Shown piece by piece: positions 34,549 to 43,500 of a DNA stretch of 64,000 bases. Every line of letters begins with the position of its first letter. Position 1 is the stretch's first letter. Made by a program: the position numbers and the translations under genes. Under the pieces are notes generated by a model. That model searched no databases. It was given only the letters and a program-made list of their open reading frames with translations, and was not told the DNA's origin. Origin of the DNA: Pseudanabaena sp. PCC 7367 (GTDB taxonomy: Bacteria > Cyanobacteriota > Cyanobacteriia > Pseudanabaenales > Pseudanabaenaceae); contig NC_019701.1 in the NCBI RefSeq assembly GCF_000317065.1, positions 1,827,001 through 1,891,000 of the forward strand, in the 5' to 3' direction.

Positions 34549-34836
34549 CTATTTATCTTCTGTGGCATGACCAGCAAGGGTACGAAATGCTAGCATGGCA
34601 AAGATAAACGCCGCGATTATTTTTAAAAACCTGGTCGGCAAAACATAATAAACACTTCCCCCTAACAGCACACCCACTAAGCTAGCAACTAATAATGCTA
34701 GAGCTGAACCTAGAAAAACAAACCGAGGCGCAGTAGAGCTACTACTGAGGCTGAGGGTAGCGATCTGGCTTTTGTCGCCTAGCTCCGAAATAAAAATTGT
34801 GCCAAAGCTGATCGCAAGTAATTGCCAATCGATCAT
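34549..34836 (-). CDS. Half-size GDT1/UPF0016 transporter subunit
   Basis: A 95-residue membrane protein with three TM helices and one E-x-G-D-K-S/T motif (ISELGDKSQIATLSLS), the cation-binding signature of the UPF0016/GDT1/TMEM165 family of Mn(2+)/Ca(2+) transporters. Full-length family members carry two such halves; here the second half is encoded by the gene directly upstream. A good ribosome-binding site (GGAGATAAC) precedes the ATG. The likely role is manganese or calcium export at the plasma or thylakoid membrane, as for the cyanobacterial homologue Mnx. The two half-proteins would have to pair. Confidence 0.85.
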   Translation of the reverse strand: MIDWQLLAISFGTIFISELGDKSQIATLSLSSSSTAPRFVFLGSALALLVASLVGVLLGGSVYYVLPTRFLKIIAAFIFAMLAFRTLAGHATEDK

Positions 34837-34874
34837 GTTATCTCCTCTCCCACTTTTTCTTTATTGCACGGTAA

Positions 34875-35162
34875 TTAACTAACCGCATCCCAAACCAAGC
34901 CCACCGCCAGAAACATAAAACTAACCCCGGTCAGCATTTGCAGCACTTTTGGTGATAGGTGCCTAGAAAGCCACTTACCAGCTAATACACCCAAAAGGCT
35001 AGTGGTGATTAAGGCGAGTGCAGCACCAAGGAATACTACTAGGGGCGATCCTGCTTGGGCGGCGATCATCAGGACTGTGAGTTGGGTCTTATCACCAATT
35101 TCGGCTATGAAGACGGTCACAAATGTCGAGGTAACAATCTGGACGTGTTCTGGTTTTAGCAA
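34875..35162 (-). CDS. Half-size GDT1/UPF0016 transporter subunit
   Basis: A 95-residue partner of the downstream half-gene (38 bases between them). Three TM helices and the signature FIAEIGDKTQLTVLMIA. The start is TTG 35162; no ATG exists before the motif and the N-terminus fits the family. The first helix motif differs from its partner (AEIGDKTQ versus SELGDKSQ), consistent with two specialised halves forming a heterodimer with two-fold pseudo-symmetry. I saw no yybP-ykoY-type manganese riboswitch upstream. Confidence 0.85.
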   Translation of the reverse strand: MLKPEHVQIVTSTFVTVFIAEIGDKTQLTVLMIAAQAGSPLVVFLGAALALITTSLLGVLAGKWLSRHLSPKVLQMLTGVSFMFLAVGLVWDAVS

Positions 35163-35270
35163 GCTGCAACCTGGGGATTTAGATTAATTGATTTTCGTTA
35201 AGATCCTATCTCAATTGGGATCGCTAATGGGCATAAATTCACGCGATCGATGGTGATGCTATTTCGCTTC

Positions 35271-35699
35271 CTATAACCACTGGCCACCACGAAAGCGCCA
35301 GCGCGGAAAGATCAGCCGCATTAGCGATTGCGACACAATGAAAATCCCCAGCCAAACTAAGCTGTAGTGACAGATGAACCAACTGAGGGGTAGTTCTTGA
35401 TCACCCAGTAGTGGCAACTGGAAAATTTTGATTAACAAAACAATAAAAAATGCTTCCCACAGCCCCGCCAGGAATTGCAGCGCTGCTGGCCAATCCCGAT
35501 CCCACCGAAATGATTGAACATAGTTATAGAGTGGGTCCCAAAAGAAGAAGCCAAAAAAAATCAAATAGCCCAGAATCCAGAAGAACTGCGATCCGCCTGG
35601 GCCAATCCATCCCGCTGCAAATGGTAACGTGATCAAGCCACCAACGACGAGCATTAATAGTAAGCGGGTTTGCCAACGGCCATAGAGGGTAGGGGTCAT
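35271..35699 (-). CDS. Conserved membrane protein of unknown function
   Basis: From ATG 35699 the protein begins MTPTLYGRWQTRLLLMLVVGG, which looks like a genuine conserved start; the longer frame from 35786 adds 29 residues of poor quality. There are about four TM helices over 142 residues. Trp/Phe-rich loops are a feature (FGFFFWDPLYNYVQSFRWDRDWPAALQFLAGLWEAFF broken over helices 2-3), and the tail is basic (FPRWRFRGGQWL). I recognise this as a type of protein frequent in cyanobacteria but have no function for it. It is transcribed toward the GDT1 pair, 108 bases away. Confidence 0.65.
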   Translation of the reverse strand: MTPTLYGRWQTRLLLMLVVGGLITLPFAAGWIGPGGSQFFWILGYLIFFGFFFWDPLYNYVQSFRWDRDWPAALQFLAGLWEAFFIVLLIKIFQLPLLGDQELPLSWFICHYSLVWLGIFIVSQSLMRLIFPRWRFRGGQWL

Positions 35700-35843
35700 A
35701 ATGCTAAGTAAATCAAAATTTAATCTTAATAATTTGAATAGCGATCGGCAGGTAGCCTTATAAGGACTCTCAACATGGTATGACAAGGTAAAAACATGTT
35801 GGGTTCGATTTGATTGGCAGTTTTCTTAACATAAAAGGTTGAT

Positions 35844-36305
35844 ATGGAAGCATTGTTAGAACAGGGTGGCGTAGTTCTTATAATTGCTGGCTTGATTATT
35901 ATTGCCATTCTTTCGCTGTTGGTTGCCCTGATTCTACAGCTTTCAATGCAAATGGCATTAGGTGCAAAGCCTACTTATGGTAATGCATATGTCACCACGT
36001 TTGTTGCTTATCTGGTGGTAGGAACTGTGCAATCCGCATTTAGAGCAATTACAGGTAATCCGCTAGATTCTGAATTAGGCTTGCCACCCAGAGAATGGTT
36101 AGTTTTGACCCTTATTAGCTATGTAACTCAATCCCTGATATATGGGTTGTTACTGAAATACCCCGAAAGTGGCGCTATTGGGTTTGGCAAAGGTATGTTT
36201 GTTAGCCTGATTCAAACCGTGCTAGTAGTTGTTATTACAATAGCGATCCTATTTGCTGTGTTAATTCTGGTATTTATTGCAACACTGATTTTTGGTGGTG
36301 GCTAG
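35844..36305 (+). CDS. Four-helix membrane protein, unknown function
   Basis: A 153-residue hydrophobic protein with four predicted TM helices (about residues 8-33, 48-66, 83-103, 118-148). A short polar loop carries RAITGNPLDSELGLPPRE. The ends are nearly without charge and the C-terminus is Gly-rich (LIFGGG). There is no family that I can name; the layout is vaguely like Yip1-type membrane proteins. The gene is divergent from the preceding membrane protein and 130 bases before the hybrid kinase. The start ATG is preceded by AAAAGGTTGAT. Confidence 0.55.
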   Translation: MEALLEQGGVVLIIAGLIIIAILSLLVALILQLSMQMALGAKPTYGNAYVTTFVAYLVVGTVQSAFRAITGNPLDSELGLPPREWLVLTLISYVTQSLIYGLLLKYPESGAIGFGKGMFVSLIQTVLVVVITIAILFAVLILVFIATLIFGGG

Positions 36306-36435
36306 GCGATTGCCAATATCAATTAAGGACTTTCACGTGATGATTTGCAGCTTTTTAGAAATGCTAATTTTCGGAAATTAAAAACTAGCCTAGACTGGAT
36401 TTAGATACATCTAGTCAATTGCAACCGAGATTTTC

Positions 36436-37794
36436 ATGCCAGATACGCCAGTAAGTGATGGGCAAGCCCAGGTCACATCCCAGATAGCAACCCAGACAAT
36501 TTTGATTGTTGATGATCACCGGATCAACTGCGATATCTTAAAGCGCACCCTGTCCCGGTGCGGATTGCAAACGCTGGTGGCGATGGATGGGGAAAGTGGG
36601 ATTCAGCTAGCGATCGAGCGATCGCCCGACTTAATCTTGCTGGATGTGAGTATGCCGGGGATCGATGGGTTTGAAACCTGTGAGCGCCTCAAACAAGCAC
36701 CCCAAACCGCTGAAATTCCAGTTATTTTTATGACTGGCCTATCGGATACCGAAGACAAGGTGAGGGGGTTTAATGTGGGGGCGGTGGATTATGTTACCAA
36801 GCCCTTTGAGCAAGAAGAGGTGATCGCCAGGATTAAAAGCCAGTTAAAAATCGGTGCACTGACCAAAGAATTGCTCGATTTGAATCAAAGCCTGGAAGAG
36901 AAGGTGATCAAGCGAACCGAGCAACTATCTCAAGCGCTCGATAATCTCAAGCAAACCCAGATTAGCCTGGTGCAAAAGGAAAAGATGTATGCCCTTGGTG
37001 AATTGATGGGTGGCTTGGCCCATGAAATCAGCAATCCGCTCAGTGTGATCGCGGGCAATGTGGATTATTTGTCTAAATATGGTAATGATTTGCTGGGCTT
37101 GCTGCGCCTCTATGAAAAGCATTTGCCGGATAATGTGCCGGAGATTGAGCAATATAATCAACAGATCGAAATTGACTATTTGCGGAAGGACTTTTTTGCG
37201 ATCGTGGCGGCGATGGAGCGAGGCGCGGGTTCGATCGCCCAGTTAATTCGATCGCTCAAGCATTATCTGCGGCGCGACGATGCGGCGATGCAATTGATGA
37301 ATATCCATGAGGTGCTCGAATCTACGCTGATGATTCTGCGGCATCGACTCAAGGCTTGCCCCACCCACCGCACGATTCAAATTATGCGGGAATATAAAAA
37401 ATTGCCGCCGGTTTCTTGCTATCCTGCGCCGATCTCCCAGGTGTTCATGAGTCTGGTATCGAATGCGATCGATTCGATCGATGCCTCGGAGGAAATGTTC
37501 AGGCAGGAATATGGCATTGGTAGCGATTATGAGATGCCGCTGATTCGGATTGGTACGCAATGGATCGATGAAAAAATTAGAATCACGATCGCCGATAATG
37601 GGGCTGGCCTCACTGCCGAATCCCAACAACGCTTAGCAGAGCCACTATTTACGAATAAGCCAATCAGCAACGAACCAGAACTCAGCCTGGTGATTAGTCG
37701 CCACATCATTGAAGAGAAACATCATGGCTGGCTGGAATTTAGTTCTGAGCCAGGGCGGGGGCTGGAATTTGTGATTGAAATTCCCTTAACTTGA
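36436..37794 (+). CDS. Response-regulator/histidine-kinase hybrid
   Basis: A cytosolic two-component protein with the receiver at the front: REC (residues ~22-140) with phospho-acceptor Asp70 (DLILLDVSMPG) and the Lys of YVTKPFEQEE. A coiled-coil linker follows (LNQSLEEKVIKRTEQLSQAL), then a HisKA domain with His196 in LAHEISNPLS. The HATPase domain has an N-box (SNAIDSIDA), a G1 box (IADNGAGLT) and a G2-like box (GRGLEFVIEI). No membrane or sensor domain is visible, so it likely receives phosphate or signals from another protein. Such REC-HK proteins are common in cyanobacteria. The partner regulator is not in the neighbourhood. The 300-base gap after it shows no terminator. Confidence 0.92.
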   Translation: MPDTPVSDGQAQVTSQIATQTILIVDDHRINCDILKRTLSRCGLQTLVAMDGESGIQLAIERSPDLILLDVSMPGIDGFETCERLKQAPQTAEIPVIFMTGLSDTEDKVRGFNVGAVDYVTKPFEQEEVIARIKSQLKIGALTKELLDLNQSLEEKVIKRTEQLSQALDNLKQTQISLVQKEKMYALGELMGGLAHEISNPLSVIAGNVDYLSKYGNDLLGLLRLYEKHLPDNVPEIEQYNQQIEIDYLRKDFFAIVAAMERGAGSIAQLIRSLKHYLRRDDAAMQLMNIHEVLESTLMILRHRLKACPTHRTIQIMREYKKLPPVSCYPAPISQVFMSLVSNAIDSIDASEEMFRQEYGIGSDYEMPLIRIGTQWIDEKIRITIADNGAGLTAESQQRLAEPLFTNKPISNEPELSLVISRHIIEEKHHGWLEFSSEPGRGLEFVIEIPLT

Positions 37795-38094
37795 TTTCAA
37801 CAGTTATTGTTATCAAAACAATTTGAATTGTTGCATATGGTTAAGTTTGTTGTTAATTTATTCTACATTTGCGGTTGATAAATTAGTTGGATTCCAGGCT
37901 GTAACCTTTTGAGCATGAGTATTCTGGCCGATGCTGGCTATATTGTGAATACGCTAAAACTGATATAGTGCGTGATTAATGTCACAATCTTGCAGATACA
38001 GGTATCACAGGCAACCTCAATTGCGGGGAGAATACTGTAAGAGCACTCAGAAAAAATTAGATGTAAGTTAAGTACTTAGGAAGGGTTTTGAATC
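37795..38094. other. Intergenic region before the RTX protein gene
   Basis: 300 bases without ORF or hairpin of note. TAGGAAGGG lies 10-18 bases before ATG 38095 and is a usable ribosome-binding site. Confidence 0.35.
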
Positions 38095-40329
38095 ATGGCA
38101 ATTATTACTGTTACGACGACACTTGATGTGATCGCGGCTGATGGCTTGACTAGCTTGCGCGAAGCGATCATCGAAGCCAATGCTAATGCGGATGCCGCTG
38201 ACACCATTATTCTGGAGAGCGGTCTAACTTATGATCTGACTCTGGTTGGGGCTGGTGAGGATGCGGCCGCAACTGGCGATCTCGATATTGATTCAGTTGT
38301 AGCTGGTGCCAACATCACGATCGAAACCGATGGCGCTGCCCAAGCTACTGTCGATGCCACTGCCCTTGGCGACGATCGGATTTTGGATGTGCTCAATGCG
38401 GATGCGACGCTGAATATTGATAATTTGATTCTCACTGGTGGGAATGTGACCGCTGCTGGTGAAGATGGTGGCGCGATCGATTTGATCACTGGTGCTACGT
38501 TGAACGTGACCGACAGTGAGATCACTGGCAACACTGCTGCTGATAATGGTGGTGGGATCGCTGGTGATGCTGATAACACAATTACAATCACCAATTCGCT
38601 GATTACTGGTAATGAGGCTACTGGTAGTGATGGTGGTGGTGTTTATTTTGATGATAATGGTAATCTGACGGTTACCAATTCAACCGTTAGCAATAATACA
38701 GCTAATACCGATGGTGGTGGGATTCATTTTGATGCTGATGGTACCGCTACGATCACCAACTCGTTGATTACTGGTAATGAGGCTACTGGTAGTGATGGTG
38801 GTGGTGTTTACTTTGATGATAACGGTACGCTGACGCTCACTGATTCAACAGTAAGTAATAATACTGCTGGTGGTGATGATGGCGGTGGGATTCATTTTGA
38901 TGCTGATGGTACCGCTACGATCACTGGCAGTACGATTACTGGTAACACCGCTAGTGACGATGGCGGTGGTTTTTATACCGATAATCGCGGTAATTTGACC
39001 CTCACTGATTCAACTATTAGTAATAATACTGCTACTGGTGATCAAGGTGGTGGTATTCACCTGGATAACGATAGCACCGCTACTATTTCTACCAGCACCA
39101 TTTCTGGTAATTCCGCTGGTTCTGATGGTGGTGGCTCTTTCTTTGACAACAACAGCACCATTGATATCACCGATTCCACCTTCAGTGGCAATGAGGCGGG
39201 CGATGAAAGCGGTGCCCTGGAAGCAGATACTCCCACACTTACCATTTCTAATAGCACTTTCAGTGGCAATACTGCTGCTACTGCGGGTGGGGCAATCCAA
39301 ATCGATGATGGTGGCACCGTAGATATCAGCCACACCACGATCGCCTTTAATACTGCTACTACCAATGCTGGTGGGATTGACCTCAATGACGCTACTATTA
39401 CCCTGAATATTAACAATACGATCGTGGCTACGAATGAGGCACCAGTTGGCCCCGACATTGATAATACCGTTGGTGCCACAATTACCAGCGGTGGATTTAA
39501 CATCATCGGTGACAATACTGATGTAGCAGCCGACTTCCCCGCTGGCATTCCCAACGCCAACGATGACTTCGTGGGCACCGCAATGGATCCGATCGATCCT
39601 GGCCTTTCTCCCCTGGCCGACAATGGTGGCCCAACTCAAACCCATGCGCTGGGCGATGGCTGTAGCCTGGCGATCAACAATGGCGATCCTAACTTCGTGG
39701 CTCCCCCTGACTTCGATCAGCGTGGTATGGGCTTCGATCGGGTCTTTGGTGGCCGGATTGATATCGGTGCGTTTGAACTGCAAAACTCTGCGGGCGTTCT
39801 GGTCTTTGGTAATACTTCCTTTGGTACGCCCGGCCCTGACACGATCGTCGGTGATGCCAACAACAACACAATCAATGGCAACGGTGGTGATGACAGCCTG
39901 TTCGGCAGTGATGGCATCGATCGGGTCAATGGTGGTTTAGGTAATGACTTCCTTGGTGGTGGCCTGGGCAATGACTTCCTCAACGGTGGGGCAGGCAACG
40001 ACACGATGGATGGTGCTTGTGGCGGCACTGGCACTGGAGAATTCGATCGCCTCACTGGTGGTGGTGGTGCTGGTGCAGATACCTTTATCCTCGGCGCTAG
40101 CTTTGGTTCGTACTATCTCGGTAACGGTGATGCTGACTTTGCCTACATCTCTGATTTCAACTCTGGCGTGGATACGATCGTGCTGAATGGTGTGTTGGCC
40201 GACTATACGTTTGTGCCGAATACCACTTCCAATAATGTCACTGGTCAGGGCATCTTCAACGGTGGCGATCTGGTGGCGATCGTGCAGCAGCAAGCAATTA
40301 ACACGGTCACTGATTTGGTGTTTGTCTAA
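38095..40329 (+). CDS. Beta-helix protein with C-terminal RTX repeats, likely type I-secreted
   Basis: A 744-residue acidic, Cys-poor protein with no signal peptide. It opens with an LREAIIEANA motif typical of polymorphic/beta-helix surface proteins. Then comes a right-handed parallel beta-helix made of Thr/Asn/Gly/Asp-rich repeats (SxxSxNTAxxDGGGIHFDxDGTATIT). A choice-of-anchor-Q-like segment follows (SPLADNGGPTQTHALGDGC...IDIGAFE). Near residues 585-645 there are Ca-binding RTX nonapeptides (GGLGNDFLGGGLGNDFL). The last ~90 residues (ADTFILG...YISDFNSGVDTIVLNG) resemble the RTX C-terminal secretion region. Secretion through a type I (TolC-dependent) system is inferred; no transporter genes are in the window. 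The beta-helix part is repeated at DNA level. Confidence 0.82.
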   Translation: MAIITVTTTLDVIAADGLTSLREAIIEANANADAADTIILESGLTYDLTLVGAGEDAAATGDLDIDSVVAGANITIETDGAAQATVDATALGDDRILDVLNADATLNIDNLILTGGNVTAAGEDGGAIDLITGATLNVTDSEITGNTAADNGGGIAGDADNTITITNSLITGNEATGSDGGGVYFDDNGNLTVTNSTVSNNTANTDGGGIHFDADGTATITNSLITGNEATGSDGGGVYFDDNGTLTLTDSTVSNNTAGGDDGGGIHFDADGTATITGSTITGNTASDDGGGFYTDNRGNLTLTDSTISNNTATGDQGGGIHLDNDSTATISTSTISGNSAGSDGGGSFFDNNSTIDITDSTFSGNEAGDESGALEADTPTLTISNSTFSGNTAATAGGAIQIDDGGTVDISHTTIAFNTATTNAGGIDLNDATITLNINNTIVATNEAPVGPDIDNTVGATITSGGFNIIGDNTDVAADFPAGIPNANDDFVGTAMDPIDPGLSPLADNGGPTQTHALGDGCSLAINNGDPNFVAPPDFDQRGMGFDRVFGGRIDIGAFELQNSAGVLVFGNTSFGTPGPDTIVGDANNNTINGNGGDDSLFGSDGIDRVNGGLGNDFLGGGLGNDFLNGGAGNDTMDGACGGTGTGEFDRLTGGGGAGADTFILGASFGSYYLGNGDADFAYISDFNSGVDTIVLNGVLADYTFVPNTTSNNVTGQGIFNGGDLVAIVQQQAINTVTDLVFV
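38581..39060 (+). repeat. In-gene tandem repeat, ~165-bp unit
   Basis: Three successive copies of a ~55-residue unit are recognisable in DNA. For example, the block from CCAATTCGCTGATTACTGG (38591) recurs at 38756 as CCAACTCGTTGATTACTGG with ~70 nearly identical bases. The block ATTCATTTTGATGCTGATGG recurs at about 38722 and 38890. Copies 1 and 2 are the most alike, so they arose by recent duplication. Confidence 0.8.
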
Positions 40330-40412
40330 GTTGGTCTAAGCCCGTTGTAAATGATGTGGTCTTGCTTATACCTATTTAGTTAGGCAAGCCATAGCCAAAA
40401 ATTAACAAGAAG

Positions 40413-40456
40413 CGATCGCTTTACTTTACTTAAATTTAGTAGGGCGATCGTTTTTT
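40413..40456 (+). terminator. Possible terminator after the RTX gene
   Basis: CGATCGC (40413-40419) can pair with GCGATCG (40444-40450) across a 24-base AT-rich loop, followed by TTTTTT. The first arm is also part of the 12-bp palindrome AAGCGATCGCTT. It is a weak candidate because the loop is long. Confidence 0.4.
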
Positions 40457-40596
40457 ATAGAACAGATTGATTGCTTCGCGCCTTGCCTTGCCGTTATTGA
40501 CTAAAGACCAAATACAGGACTTCTATAAAAATTGGGTGTGAGCAGATGGAGTAACTTTCCAGAGACAAAGCTTAATTGATTAATTCTTCAGTAAGT

Positions 40597-43500
40597 TTAA
40601 TTGTTATGGTTGACGATCGTTACACTACTCGAAGCCGATCGGCCAAATTCTTCGGGGGCATATTGCAGGTGGGCTTCAGCACCAGGCCATTTAAATTCAC
40701 CCGGCGTTACCGATCGCACCAGGTAGTGCAGTTGATATACACCTGCCTCCAGATGATCGGCATAGGCAACTACCCGATCGCGGTGAATATTTTGATAGTT
40801 GATTTGCCAGCTATCATGGGCTGCTTGGAAATAGGGGTTAGCAGTCTGGAAACTGGTGTCGATCGCTTCAAGGCCAGCAGGCAATGGGTCACTAATCATC
40901 ACATGATCGACTGGATGATCGGTAATAATATCCACGCCGATATCAAATACCTGGGCAGTTTTCAGAGCCACAGGATTTTCCAGCGTGGTTAAATCCAGCG
41001 TTGCGATCGCATTATTGGAGTTGTCCTGTTGATCAAGATCAGCATTGCTCAGCGGATAAACATGGCGGGTCACCCGCAAGCCATTGAATCGCCCTGGTTG
41101 CTCACCACTGAGTCGATAGCGATAGGCGGTGAGGTAGTGTAAAGTGCCAGCGCCAGTTTTACTGAGTACCAGGTTTTGTTCGCCTTGAGGTAGCTCAGCC
41201 ATCGGTATTTCAAACTGGGTTTGGTTATCACGGTAACCCACAAACTGAGCCGTGCCAATTTGCTGCTCATCCAGGTTGGCGATCGCTACAAAATTTGGCG
41301 GCGTGGGCTCATTTCTGGCATAGGCTACCAATGCGGCCAGTGCCTTCGCATTTTCATAGTCATTCCGCCACAGACCATCGCGTCGCTGAGCTAGTAATCC
41401 CTGCAACAGCCGATCGGTAAATTCTGGTTTTTGCCCTTGCTCGACCATCAGCTTGAGCGCTTCCGCCTGAGCCACCGTCGTCGAACTACTCCAACGCCAG
41501 CGCTTAGGCAGATTGATCGTGGCAGTGCGCCCAGTTTCATAAATGCTCTCTTCCAGTTGGTCAATTATTGCCTCAGCTTCACTTTGCCACGCTTCGCCTA
41601 GTTTGATCAGGTGTCGCGCCAGGGTGATTTGGGCAACTTCATCTAGCTCCTGACGACGTTGATAGAGTTCGGCCACAAAATCACTGCGCCGATCGCCCAG
41701 GGCATCTAGAGCATCCAGGGCATTTAACCTGATTCGATCTTTGCAAATCTGGTTGTAGCACAGGTCATCCTGGCTGGGATTGGCAAGAATGCTGCCGAGG
41801 TATTTTTTCAGGCCATCAACCATGCCAGGGTTGGGCGTAATTAAGTTAGCCTGCTGATTAGCCACCACGGCGATCGCCGCATAGGGAGTCATAAACGGAT
41901 CGGTATATTTTGCGCCAGGATAGCTGGCAAATCCGCCACTGGGTCGCTGTAGTTTTTGCAGTTGACTCAGGGCTTGATTGGCCTGAGCAGCGGGATCAAA
42001 GTTGGTGAGGGTTTGGGCATATTTGGTGCTCAGTTCAGCTAAACTGGCCGCTACGATCAATTGACTGGCCACTGGTTGCAGGAAGACAGGTTGCTCTGAC
42101 CTGGTGATCGCCTTGGCTGGGGCAATGATTGCCGGCATCAGGGTACTGGATAGGGATACTTCCAAACCACCTGCATCTGGATCAACGCGATCGTCTACTT
42201 CGAGCGGGATCGTAATTTGATCATAGGTTTGACCAGTTTCGATCACCTGCTCGGTTACCCGCAATGGTTTTACTTCCAATGGCACCGCAAAAATATCATT
42301 AAAGTCCTGGCGATCGATCGCAAATTGGAGCTGCGATTTTCCAGCCGTTGTCGCCACCATGGGCATACGCACCGCACTGGTGCGAGACTTGGTTACATTT
42401 TTGCTGAGGGTGATATCCGGCGTTGGTTGTTCTTCATCATTAGGAGTGGGCTGGAGGAAGTTAATCCCACCAATAATTTCGCCCGTAATATCAATATTGC
42501 CCGATCGATCGGTGCTATTGGTAATTGCCAGCCCCGCCTCAAAGCGATCGCCAACCCTGGCAAACTGGGGCAAAACTGGATTGGCCAAAAGCGGCTTGGT
42601 GGCAATGAAGTCAGTTTCACCCCGACCAAAATGGAGATCGCCATCGGTTCCTACTACCATCACCCGCCAGGTGGTCAGATCATCGGGTAGGGTAAAACTT
42701 ATCTGGGCTTGCCCTTGATCATCGGTAATGACGGAGCCATTGTAATAGGCCAGAGGCTCAAATTTAGTTCTGGGTCTGGGATCGGTGATGCCCGTAGACA
42801 AACCGCCACCATAACCCCAACCCTTTTCCAGGGCACTGTCGATGTTGGCCAGCACCACATCGGGGCGATTGTCGCTAAACCTGGTCAAAATTGGCTGATC
42901 GGCATAGACCGTTTCCACCAGATCGGGTGGCCGATAGCCGGTTAGTTGCAAGACGGCATCGTTGACCACCATCACTGTTAGCTGGCCTTTGACGGGGCTA
43001 CCAAAGTTATTTTTTAGTGCCAAATTCAGGGTTTGCCGATCGCCCGGTTGCACGTTTTCGGTTTGCTCGGCACTAACAGCCACCTGCAAATAGCGATCGT
43101 CCAAATCCACTTGGAAATCCTCTAGACCAACCCGCATCAGGTTTTCCATGCTGCCTAGTTCCAGCTCATCCAGGGACTGCCCCTGGCGGATCAGTACCAC
43201 TTCGACGGCGGCATTGGGCAGCATATCTGGCGTGATCGTAAAGCTAATTTGGGGTGCTGCGCCGGATACCTTTTGGGTCATGCGATAGATCGCTTTATCC
43301 CTTACGATCGAGAGGCTCAGCTCTGCTTCTTCGTAGGGCGATTGAATCAGTACCTTGGCGCGATCGCCAATTTTATACTTGTTTTTGTCTAAATTGACAT
43401 CCAGGCGATTGTTATCGTAGCGATTACCCCAATAGACACGATCGCCGCCGGTCACCCAAATTCGGGTATCGGTGGCAGTTGCCTCACTGGTGGCATCCGC

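Noticed and set aside
35163-35270. yybP-ykoY manganese riboswitch upstream of the GDT1 pair
   Set aside because: Looked for because it often precedes this family; the conserved sequence blocks are not present.
39010-39783. 257-codon minus-strand ORF opposite the RTX gene
   Set aside because: It is the mirror frame of a GC-balanced repetitive gene lacking stops; the plus-strand product has clear RTX and beta-helix motifs.
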